Source of the DNA: Chara braunii
Lineage: Eukaryota > Streptophyta > Charophyceae > Charales > Characeae
Length of the DNA stretch: 37,302 nucleotides
Assembly (NCBI GenBank): GCA_003427395.1
Contig: BFEA01000006.1
Coordinates: 2,308,631-2,345,932 of the forward strand
Reading direction: 5' to 3'
A model generated the notes under the pieces. The model was not told the origin of the DNA, made no database searches, and saw only the letters and a list, made by a program, of their open reading frames with translations. Of this stretch, positions 7,990 through 15,669 are shown piece by piece. How positions within the stretch are numbered: the first letter of the stretch is position 1; each line of letters begins with the position of its first letter. A program made the translations under genes and the position numbers.

Positions 7990-9991
7990 TGGTACAACCT
8001 TGTCTGAGAGAGGCTACAGGCAACCTGGAACCAGCAGTCATTGCACTCCACTCCTGCAGTTTCAACTGCTGCAGTCTCCACTCCTGCAGTTTCAACTGCT
8101 GCAGTGTCCACTGTTGCGGTTTCAACTGCTGCAGTGTCCACTGCTGCAGTTTCCACTGCTCCAGTTTCCACTGCTCCAGTTTCCGCTGCTCCGGTTTCCG
8201 CTGTTGCAGTTTCTACTGTTGTGGTTTCCACTGCTGCAGTTTTCAGTACAGCAGTTTCCCTAACCGTAATTCCCCCTACTTTAGTTTTTACTACGACAGC
8301 TTCCTGTCTTGCAGCTCCAATGCAAAGAACATCACAATCTCTCCGACGCTCACGTCCTTTGCTTCGAAATCTTGCCCAATGCACCCCCCTCTCATCTTTG
8401 TCAGTGCTTGGCTGTAGACGGCTGCATTCCTCCTCACCACCCCCATCTCCTCCATGGTCTTGATTGCCAACAGACTCTCCAGTTTCCATTGTTCCCATTG
8501 TTCAACCTTCGTTGCTAGGTACAAGTTCATCTTCTGTTTGCAGCACCACTATTCCCTTTGTTGTGTATCACCGACGACATCCGCGGCATCGTCACTTGTC
8601 CAGGGATCAGCAACATGTTTCTTTGTCTGCCCCGATTCTCTTTGTGCCTCCTCCACAGGTTGCTCCGGTTCCTTTGTTTCAAACGGCAATATCCGCTCCT
8701 ATGCCTCCTGCGGACAGCCCAGCTGCCTGTAGACAGCCACGGTACCCTGCAGGCAGCCACACTCCTATGCCTCCTGCAGACAGTCCAGCTGCCTGCATGC
8801 AGCCGCTGCCCAGAGTACACTCCCAACTCCAGGTACAGTCCCTACTCAGGATGCAGCCCTAAACGTTGAGGAATTGGAACATGGTTTGCCCAGATTGCAG
8901 TTGACCCCACAAGGTGTAGACCACATGGGGGATCTGCAAATGGCTGACCAACATTGTTCGTCTGAACCACAATTTTGTGCTCCGCCACGCGCAGACGACA
9001 TAGGTGATCTGCAAATGACTGACCAGCAAACAACCCAACACAGTTTGGGCTCGCAACACCATCTAGGTTATCTGCAAATTGTTGGCCAGCATCCAACAAA
9101 CCAGCTTGAGAACCTCACCAATCTTTGTGGTCTCACAGCAACTTATATCTGTCTTCACATTCTCCATCGCTGGTTTTATACACCATCAGACTTCCTTGCA
9201 ATCGCCCTTCAACTTGATGCTGATCTTCCCCAACTACCTCCAAAGGATTGTAATTATACCAACGAAGGAGGCTTTACCATTGCTGTCCCACAAGTAGCAA
9301 TGAGGGACCTTCAACTTGAACTACGCAATGCTCGAGCAGGTAAGTGGTTTAATCCTCCATCCCACATCTCTGCCTGCATTGTGCACGGCCCTGGCCATTA
9401 CATGGCCATTGTACATGCCTCTTACCACTGGGAGCTGTGGGATAACGGCACCATGGTCCATGCCATGATTGATGTCACTGATTTCTTACGTAATGATGTT
9501 CTTTTCTTGCCACAACAAACCGTCCGCAATCTCTTTTATGTCGAAGATCATTCCTTTGGCCCCGTACTGCAGCAAGACAATGTACCAACACTCTACGACC
9601 TTCTCCTTTGCACAGCCACAAACACTGTTACACTCGGCCGTAGCCGCCATCGTCTCTGTCACAATCACTACAATGACATGGTTTCTGCATCCATGCGTGC
9701 AGAGGACTGTCCCACCGTTCCTGACTGCAGGCACCCTCCACGTCCAGACACTATATGTCCATTTTGCGGCCATGGGCGCTATACTGAATGCATGCTCTTT
9801 TGTGGTGACCGTTCTTCTTTCATTTTGGCCTGCGACATGCCATTTGTCAGGGGTGTATGGTGGGCATGCTCAATGCCACCCGTCGTGGCAATTGTTGCAC
9901 TGAGAATGCTCAGCTAGGTCTTCCGTGTGTTCATTCACCTCATCCTTACAATGTATGTCCTCTCTGTCGTCAAGGACACACTCATTCTTGA
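7990..9991 (+). pseudogene. Josephin-type cysteine protease plus RING finger ORF of the retroelement
   Basis: Predicted deubiquitinase-like protease with a ubiquitin-ligase-type zinc finger. The N-terminal part is low complexity (AVSTA repeats, about 8041-8260; PPADSP(A)AC repeats, about 8699-8800), with a stop near 8461. From 8874 a 347-codon frame has three GDLQM-type repeats (residues 19-71) and then a Josephin domain: NLCGLTA with Cys85, FYTPSDFLAIALQLD, NYTNEGGFTIAV, GHYMAI with His175 and WELWDNG with Asp190. The His-to-acid spacing of 15 equals that of ataxin-3-like Josephin domains. A C-x2-C pair follows (C295, C298). Re-reading one base at 9833 (a -1 shift) then continues into C-R-H-x2-C-x2-C and, about 30 residues on, C-x2-C (stop at 9989), a RING layout. 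Either a 1-nt loss broke the ORF or a frameshift is used. Confidence 0.7.
8041..8260 (+). repeat. 15/30-nt minisatellite encoding AVSTA-like pentapeptides
   Basis: Tandem units of the type GCAGTTTCCACTGCT give a Ser/Thr/Ala/Val/Pro-rich, mucin-like stretch in the reading frame of the second retroelement ORF. The repeat also creates long shadow frames on both strands. Unit variation (CTGCAG, CTCCAG, TTGCGG) shows it is not recent. Confidence 0.85.
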
Positions 9992-10301
9992 GCCTTTTCT
10001 TTTCCTCTTTTGCCTTCATCTTCACTCCACACTCCATACTTACCCTTACTTTCCCTTTATTGTTCTTTGTTTGTCTGCTCTCCACCTCTCCTCCCTGCGT
10101 TTATGCCCTCCCCATTCACTCTGCCTCTTTCTCACAGCGTACAAGTGGGCTGTTATGGCACACGGGGATGGGGGCAGCTCACGCTCAACTTCATCAATGT
10201 GGCGAGCCTTGTACGTGAGAGGCACGGTGAAAGGGGAGTCAAAAGAAGAATGAGAAAAATGAATGGTTTCACTGTGCCCTTCATGTTTGTCTTGTTTTTT
10301 T
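9992..10301 (+). mobile_element. 3' non-coding part of the Penelope-like element
   Basis: Follows the TGA (9989-9991) that ends the RING frame. It is pyrimidine-rich and matches 17-290. Open frames here are chance. It is cut by the gap after a T run. Confidence 0.7.
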
Positions 10302-10679
10302 NNNNNNNNNNNNNNNNNNNNNNNNNNNNNNNNNNNNNNNNNNNNNNNNNNNNNNNNNNNNNNNNNNNNNNNNNNNNNNNNNNNNNNNNNNNNNNNNNNN
10401 NNNNNNNNNNNNNNNNNNNNNNNNNNNNNNNNNNNNNNNNNNNNNNNNNNNNNNNNNNNNNNNNNNNNNNNNNNNNNNNNNNNNNNNNNNNNNNNNNNNN
10501 NNNNNNNNNNNNNNNNNNNNNNNNNNNNNNNNNNNNNNNNNNNNNNNNNNNNNNNNNNNNNNNNNNNNNNNNNNNNNNNNNNNNNNNNNNNNNNNNNNNN
10601 NNNNNNNNNNNNNNNNNNNNNNNNNNNNNNNNNNNNNNNNNNNNNNNNNNNNNNNNNNNNNNNNNNNNNNNNNNNNNNN
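10302..10679. other. Assembly gap (378 N)
   Basis: Undetermined bases. Comparison with copy 1 suggests the gap contains the TTTTTA repeat, the remaining 3' end of the Penelope-like element and the start of a hammerhead retroposon, since sequence resumes at CGAAACAG. Open frames crossing the N run are artefacts. Confidence 1.
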
Positions 10680-10885
10680 CGAAACAGTTTGTCACAGCCC
10701 CTCGTTTGTTGTCCTCTTCTCTCTCTCTGCCTACGGTTTACCGGGCAGTTCTATTTGTGACGATATATAGCCTCTTGATGAGTTGGTGAAACTCCGACGA
10801 AAGATTTTGTTACAACCCCTCGTCTGTTGTCCTCTTCTCCCTCTCTGCCTACGGTTTACTGGGAAGCTCTGTTTGATGATATGTA
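10680..10885 (+). ncRNA. Two tandem hammerhead-derived retroposons (copies h, i)
   Basis: Copy h (10680-10766) starts in the GAAAC box at the gap edge and ends TTTGTGACGATATATAG. Copy i (10767-10885) reads CCTCTTGATGAGTTGG-TGAAACT-CCGACGAAAG. Stem II is intact (one G-U pair), but CTGATGAG is TTGATGAG and the stem III strand is altered. It ends CTGTTTGATGATATGT and runs into unique sequence. Confidence 0.7.
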
Positions 10886-11221
10886 CCACGACTTCGCTAG
10901 CACCCTGCTACGGTTTTCTCCGGTCAGGTTGAGCGGCAATGGTCGGGGCCATCACTATGTGGGCATGCTGTGCCTGTAGTGCCAGGGGAGTGTGTGGAGT
11001 GTATTTTTTGGCTGCAACAAACCTTTCTTTGTTTCGTGGGTGTTTTGTTGGCTTGTGATGGGGTATGAACCAACAGTCTGTAGAGTTTTCCATCTGGTTT
11101 GGGTGAGTGATAGTCTGCTTTGATTTCCGTCACAGGTACCTTGTGGGCAGTGGTTGGTGCCCACCTCAAGGTATCAGTCGCCGGGCAGTCGTTGATGCAT
11201 AACCCCAACCGGGGTTAAGGT
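10886..11221 (+). other. Unique, hairpin-rich segment between hammerhead motifs
   Basis: No protein is recognised. Two strong hairpins are visible. In one, ACCTTG-TGGGCA (11138-11149) pairs with TGCCCA and CAAGGT (11158-11163, 11167-11172) around a 3-base bulge. In the other, TAACCCC-AACC-GGGGTTA (about 11199-11217) is perfect. The segment separates two same-strand hammerhead cores 507 bases apart (10775 and 11282), the arrangement that lets retrozymes release a unit-length circular RNA. Whether this pair ever worked that way is unknown. Confidence 0.45.
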
Positions 11222-11390
11222 GGATTATCAGTCACATTGTAATCAGTTAGGGGATTCTGAGACTGCTGAGGGTTCAGCCTCCTGATGAGTTGGTGAAACT
11301 CCGACGAAACAGTTTGTCACAGTCCCTCGTTTGTTGTCCTCTTTTCCCTCTCTGCCTACGGTTTACCGGGCAGCTCTGTTTGACGATATA
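11222..11390 (+). ncRNA. Hammerhead motif with most complete 5' side (copy j)
   Basis: Read 5' to 3': a partial stem III strand (ACTGCT), hairpin stem I GAGG-GTTCAG-CCTC, core CTGATGAG (11282), stem II GTTGG-TGAAACT-CCGAC, GAAA and stem III ACAG. This is a type III hammerhead layout. Conserved core nucleotides (CUGAUGA, GAAA) are present. The base that should be U before the cleavage position is C here, while the inverted neighbour has CTGTT, which fits. As written it is probably inactive or weak. Upstream bases TGTAATCAGTTA are also repeated, inverted, at about 11505-11523. Confidence 0.7.
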
Positions 11391-11526
11391 AACAGTAGGT
11401 AGAGAGGGAGAAGAGGACAACAAACGAGGGGCTGTGACAAACTGGTCCGTCGGAGTTTCACTGTCTCATAAGGAGGCTGAACCCTCAACAGTGTGCAGAA
11501 TCCCTTAACTGATTACATTGTGTTTT
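11391..11526 (-). ncRNA. Inverted hammerhead motif (copy k)
   Basis: Reverse complement of the 11235-11390 unit. On the minus strand it reads CACTGTT-GAGGGTTCAGCCTC-CTTATGAG and ends CCGACGGACCAG. The cleavage-side triplet (GTT) and stem I are good, but the core is mutated (CTTATGAG, GGAC for GAAA). With copy j it makes an inverted repeat with arms of about 135 bases meeting near 11390, so a read-through RNA would fold into a long duplex. Confidence 0.65.
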
Positions 11527-11597
11527 GTTTTTTTTTTGTCGTTTGTTTCGCAAATTGCGCTCTCTTAGTGCATAGTTATGTGACAATATATATGGGT
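11527..11597 (+). mobile_element. Penelope-like 3' terminus
   Basis: CGCAAATTGCGCTCTCTTAG ... GTTATGTGACAATATATA matches GCAAAGTGCGCTCTTTTAG ... GTTATGTGACACTATATA at 307-350. It is therefore the 3' end of another copy, or of the main element itself continued across the gap. Confidence 0.6.
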
Positions 11598-11705
11598 AGC
11601 ACCGAACACGTGTACGCAGTGCATACACATGTACGCTCGCATACTCGTACGTGTGCAAAAATGCGCGTACAAGTACGTATTTATTTATTTTTAAACATGA
11701 CGATA
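11598..11705 (+). mobile_element. Left end fragment of a hAT-like MITE (GTAGCACCG type)
   Basis: Begins TGGGTAGCACCGAACACG directly after a TA tail and carries CGTGTACGC-type subterminal repeats. The GTAGCACCG block is shared with the MITE at 21691. It breaks off at a short hammerhead-like end, GACGATATATAA (about 11699), where the solo LTR begins. Confidence 0.5.
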
Positions 11706-11710
11706 TATAA

Positions 11711-12754
11711 TGCAATGAACCCAGATCGTGAAGACAGTCATCAACAATGCAAGTCCAGACGAGTGTCAACCAGCTGATGATTATCAATAATCGTATTCGT
11801 TTCCAGATACCCAAGAGGAAAGAAGACATACACAAACGAGGTAGATGAGAGGGAGGAAAGACATAGAGTGGGGAAGATAGAACAATGCCCACTGCTTCTT
11901 CGGGCTCCCTCCACAATCACCACCTCAATAATCAATGATCTGAACGAGTATTTGAAGTAACCTCAATGTGCCACGTGGCACGTCTAGTCAGTCCCTCATC
12001 AGCGATGGAGCAATGTCGACATGAAGACGACCAGGTAAGTATCCACGATGTCTCCACAGTCTTGATCTCCTTCTGAATGACGATAATCAGAACAGCAACA
12101 CAAGTCACATGGCTTCGCCTTGTCAACCAGTGGTATATGTGGCAGCTCTCACATCAGCCACCAGTAGTACACGTGGCAGCAGCCACGTCAGCGACAACGC
12201 ATGACAGCTGCCACGTCAGCATGCCAAGAAGACAGGTGCAAGCCAGCCACCATGTTGGACCAGCAGCGCGCTGTCGTAGACACAATGCCAGCGCTCAGCC
12301 AGCTTCGCAGCGTCAAGCCAGAGTCGTCGTCAACGCATGAAGACAACATCGACGTAAGACAAAATGAATCTCAAAGCCGGGAATGTCAACGCTTATGTAG
12401 CGTTGACTTGGGGTCTGGGCCCCAGATGCTACCACCCTCAGCCGTCCAGATCTCAATGCAAACTATGGCCCAGATTGGTCTGAAACCGAATTCCCTCCGG
12501 CCTGGATGCTCGTCTGGGTAACTGCGCACAACAAGTGAGTGTATCCAACCAAGGACCTGGGTGCGGTACCTTTGACTCTACAGTTGACTTTGACCCTTGA
12601 ATTTCCTGTGTGCAGCGTTCGTTGACACAGCCAAATGTGATAGACTCAGGCGTGGGCGTGTCTTGGTCACACAGCCCAGCGCAGACCAACTCAGGTCTGC
12701 GTTGCCTAGGGCTGAGTTCAGGGGCCCAGGCTACTTCTGAATAGGGTTACTGCA
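11711..12754 (-). mobile_element. Solo LTR, chromovirus type B
   Basis: A 1044-bp LTR on the minus strand, starting TGCAGTAACCC and ending GGGTTCATTGCA, with a perfect 4-bp duplication ATAA (11707-11710 and 12755-12758). It shares several blocks with 36180-37191, including AGGAAATTCAA(A/G)GGTCAAAG, a GTCCAGACCCC-like block, repeated GCCACGTCAGC motifs and CCCGAAGA. On the plus strand CCAGGTAAGTAT lies at 12031-12042, the exact complement of the 5' end of U1 snRNA. No coding sequence. Confidence 0.8.
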
Positions 12755-12869
12755 ATAATATATATTGTATAGTATATACCGATTCCATTCATGCGTGTGG
12801 CAGGGGAGGAGGATGACGATTGGGAGGAGGAAGAGGATGATCGGGAGGAAGACGACGACGTTCCTTAGC

Positions 12870-13145
12870 GTTGTCTTCCTCCTCCACATCGTCCTCTTCC
12901 TCCTCCTCCTCCTCCTCCTCCTCCTCCTTGTCATCCTCCTCCTCCCCAGTGTCGTCTTCTTCCTCCTCCTCCCTCCCATTGTCGTGCCATCTTCCTCCTT
13001 GTCGCGTCGTCCTTTTCCTCTCCCCAACGTTGTCTTCTACCTCCTCGTTGCGCGGTCTTTCTCCCCATCGTTGCGCCGTCTTCGTCCTCCTCCTTCCTAT
13101 CGCTGTCTTCCTCCTCCTCCTCCCTTTTATCATCTTCCTCCCAAG
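12870..13145. repeat. TCC-rich minisatellite/microsatellite
   Basis: Imperfect TCC/TCCTCG repeats produce poly-Ser, poly-Leu, poly-Glu and poly-Arg open frames in every phase. No gene is supported. It is followed by an A run at 13148-13164. Confidence 0.9.
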
Positions 13146-13184
13146 TGAAAAAAAAAAAAAAAAAGTTGACGTGGCATTGATTGG

Positions 13185-13594
13185 CGGGCAGTTCAAAAGC
13201 CTGCATAAGTGAGCGGGCGAGGTACTGGTGGGGGTTATGTGCTGATCGAGCGATGTGTGCGAGAATTGCCGCATTTGTGTTGTGTTTGTGTGGTGTGTAT
13301 CGAGTTGGACATTGCAGGCTTGCAGGGGTGGGGTGGATATCAAGACCAGTATGGTTCCACTTTGAACACTGTGTTATGGCTGTAGTGGTTATGAAACTTG
13401 ACTCCGGGGGCCAAGGTCGCCGGTTTGACTCTGTGCATGCACGGAGGAGGTCCAAGGTCCTGGTCCTGATGTATGGACACATGACTATTGTGGAAGCTCC
13501 CGTAAACCAGCGGACAGTTCAAAAGCCTGCACAAGTGAGTGGGCGAGGTGCCATTGGGGGTTACGTGTTGAATGAGCGAAGTGTGCGAGAAATG
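13185..13594 (+). repeat. 84-nt direct repeats 326 nt apart
   Basis: 13185-13268 and 13511-13594 share CAGTTCAAAAGCCTGCA, AAGTGAG, GGGCGAGGT, GGGGGTTA and GTGTGCGAGAA. The tRNA-like SINE copy lies between them. This could be a duplicated target segment, a tandem unit or a small terminal-repeat element; the sequence alone does not decide. Confidence 0.7.
13348..13490 (+). repeat. tRNA-related SINE-like repeat, copy 1
   Basis: About 140 bases similar to 28670-28797 (GTATGGTTCCACTTT, GAACAC(T/C)GTGTT, GGCCAAGGT, CACGGAGGAGGT, CATGACTA). An A-box-like TGGCTGTAGTGG and a degenerate B box, GGTTTGACTC, lie at roughly tRNA spacing. Copy 2 has the better B box. Minus-strand frames through such elements look protein-like but are not genes. 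Confidence 0.5.
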
Positions 13595-13599
13595 GTTGG

Positions 13600-14440
13600 T
13601 TCGGAAATTGGGAGCAAAAATTGGGTGTGTCACGCGAGCGGCGGCCAGTCTTCTTTTTTTCATGGCCAACTGTGTGTTAAGAGGAAAAATATGGAGTGTG
13701 TGGGCGCGCAGTCTTGAAGGCGCATGTGATCTCTCTTCCTTGTTGATGATTGAAAAACCAGGACAATTGCCAATTTCTGCTTTTGATTAAATTAGGACAA
13801 CATAATCTTTTCATCTGATTGGTACATTTAACTGTGGTGTGTGCCCGCGCTCAGAGGGTGCATTGTTATCGGCGCCATGTCTGACCACTGATGCCGCAAA
13901 TTTTTAGAGCCTACGACTTTTTGTCTGAAAGGGCTTGGGGTCCGCTTAGTACGCGGTACAATACATTTCATTGCGGTCGCTTGCTAGGGAAGAATCTTTT
14001 GAGGTTTTGGTAAAGGTATATGCGAACGAAGTTTAGCCTAGATATAGTCTGAGAATTCGGTAGTAAAGCAGTAAAGGTGCGGCTTGATGCAGGGGATGGT
14101 GCACACGGCCAGGAGCAGCACCAGGCCCCCCCGTGTGGCATGTGTCAGGGCTCTGCAGGCTGGAATTTTGACGAGTGGGCCAAGGAGGGCCTTGGAGTGC
14201 CTTGGTGGAGCCACATACTTAGCAAGATCTGTTTATATTGAATCTCGCTAGTACTAGGCTCAACTTTGGGCCTAACTCTTTTGGTTACGGTGTTGGACTA
14301 TCATACAGCGGATTTGGGGATCAAGGCCAGCGGGAAGATGCATGACTGACAGATTTGAGCAGTGACAAGGACAAATGAGGGAAGAATGAGAACTCTTAAT
14401 AATCTCATAAAGTACACATGGAGAGAGAATGACCAGCACT
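13600..14440. other. No recognisable feature
   Basis: Mixed-composition sequence. Short frames lack similarity I can name, and I see no repeat or hairpin of note. Confidence 0.5.
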
Positions 14441-14442
14441 AG

Positions 14443-15052
14443 TCAAGGGTCCTCACTCATCCCTCTGAACCTCACACTCAATCTCCCATTTCGTTGTATG
14501 TTTCTTGTGCTTTTGGCCATGTCTCCGTACTCTCTGAGATAGTGGTCTTTGGATGTAGAGCCGCCTGAACCCAATGAGCTGTGAACACTTTCATCCAAGT
14601 CCCATGATACGGAAGTCAACCATGGCACAAAACTCCTTCCATAATATAGGAAGGTATGGCTGAGAGAAGATCCCTCGTCTAAGGTGTTGGAACTCAGATG
14701 GTTCGGTCACGGCCTCGTAGTCGATCGCTGCAGGCGAGATATGCCTCTTGGCTAGGTCCACCAAGTCTCCCCAGCAAGATCCATCCGTGAGAGTGAAAGG
14801 GACCGGAGGCTTGGGATAATCAGTGTAGAGCTTAGGTGCAAAGCTACAAATCAGCTTGGTACCGCTCTCGTCGAGCTCTCTTTCTCTCTCTCTTCCAGAT
14901 ACTTGGCTGCTGAGACCCAGACTGAATCAAAATGCTCATGAGTCTCCTTGCCTCTCTTCAGGTAGGGTCTTAGATCTTGAATGGTACCTTTTGCGAACTC
15001 ATGAACTACAAAAATAGATAGTTCGCCTTGCCTGAAGCCGACTGCTCTGACC
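14443..15052 (-). pseudogene. Remnant of an unknown minus-strand protein, part 2
   Basis: Coding-like stretches on the minus strand in three phases. About 15050-14878 reads through ELSIFVVHEFAKGTIQDLRPY. About 14877-14600 is open for about 95 codons (LICSFAPKLYTDYPKPPVPF ... EFQHLRRGIF). 14628-14443 is open for 61 codons. The first phase change falls in a CTCT/GAGA microsatellite (about 14878-14896), consistent with slippage. I do not recognise the family. Amino-acid use is balanced and not repeat-like, so it was probably once coding. The upstream neighbour may be an earlier exon. Confidence 0.4.
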
Positions 15053-15239
15053 TACCGGTGTTGGAAACATCTTTTGAAGCAATCATGTTGAGACTGGCCA
15101 GTACAGTCTCCTGGATTGAGAATGACTAGATTGCACTCATGTGCTGATGCTGGTTAATGAAGTTGACCTCTCCGCTTAGATGAGACAAAAGAGATTAACT
15201 GTTTGCTGATCGGTTCAAAGAGGGAGTTTCAAGTTACTC

Positions 15240-15335
15240 TAACGATTGAATATTGATCGAGTACTGATTGAGTGCTGACTGATTGTTGACTGAATGCTGG
15301 TTGATGGGTGATTGAACGCTGACTGATAGGTGGTA
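15240..15335. repeat. Degenerate TGACTGA/TGATTGA short tandem repeat
   Basis: About seven imperfect units of 11-13 bases (TGATTGAGTGC, TGACTGATTGT, TGACTGAATGC, TGATTGAACGC). No coding is suggested. Confidence 0.6.
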
Positions 15336-15392
15336 TTTAGTATTTGAAGCACTGGCGGGTATCTTAGGGGAGGAACTCATGTATACCTGTGT

Positions 15393-15665
15393 TCACCTGA
15401 GCATTGCCCTGGCCTGCTCCACCGTCTCTAGCAACGAGCAGGTACTGTGTAGTAAGTCGTCATGACCGTGAAAATAAATCACATATTCGATGTATTTCTC
15501 TCCCTTAATCATCCAGACTGTCTGATCTCGCTGAGCCTGCCTATATGATTCCATGTCTCGACAGGCCTCTTCTCCCCATCCTTCCTTCGTGTCCCTGTCT
15601 GATCGACACTTTATCACTAGAACCTCATCGACTCTCATGGTACCCCAAAGCTCTAGGCCCCAATC
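15393..15665 (-). CDS. Unknown protein fragment, part 1 (possible exon)
   Basis: About 90 open codons on the minus strand, with an internal Met giving 81 residues: acidic and basic stretches, then DQTVWMIKGEKYIEYVIY and CSLLETVEQARAMLR. No family recognised. The 3' edge reads GCTCAG followed by GTGAAC, a possible splice donor. In-frame coding resumes on the same strand near 15052 after a possible acceptor (CACCGGTAG), so this may be one exon of the gene whose next part is the 14443-15052 remnant. An in-frame TAG lies just upstream, so the true start is unknown. Confidence 0.35.
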   Translation of the reverse strand, partial: DWGLELWGTMRVDEVLVIKCRSDRDTKEGWGEEACRDMESYRQAQRDQTVWMIKGEKYIEYVIYFHGHDDLLHSTCSLLETVEQARAMLR

Positions 15666-15669
15666 AGTG

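Larger units (their letters stand above)
5417..10301 (+). mobile_element. Penelope-like retroelement, 5'-truncated, with second ORF
   Basis: The element holds a reverse transcriptase pseudogene (about 5480-6930), a 5-bp-duplication solo LTR (6937-7933), a second degenerate ORF (about 7990-9991) and a 3' non-coding part that enters the assembly gap. The clean GGTAG duplication flanking the LTR shows the RT and the second ORF were contiguous before that insertion. No GIY-YIG endonuclease or tyrosine recombinase is visible in what remains. Nearby hammerhead motifs fit Penelope-like elements, which are known to carry hammerhead ribozymes. The left side abuts a MITE and a TA run, so the original 5' end is lost. 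Confidence 0.65.

Noticed and set aside
7983-8498. 171-codon minus frame with ETAAV-like repeats
   Set aside because: It is the antisense shadow of the minisatellite in the second retroelement ORF.
10010-10789. Frames of up to 259 codons across the N run
   Set aside because: They are produced by undetermined bases in the assembly gap.
11260-11345. Type I hammerhead fold with a 3-bp stem III (ACA/TGT) and cleavage after GTC
   Set aside because: The base of stem I (ACAGC against GCCTC) does not pair next to the core, while the type III fold gives contiguous stems. It is kept as a weaker alternative because GTC is a good cleavage triplet.
12731-13482. Minus frames of 98-184 codons with Glu/Arg runs
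   Set aside because: These are products of the TCC-rich repeat; charged runs appear in every phase.
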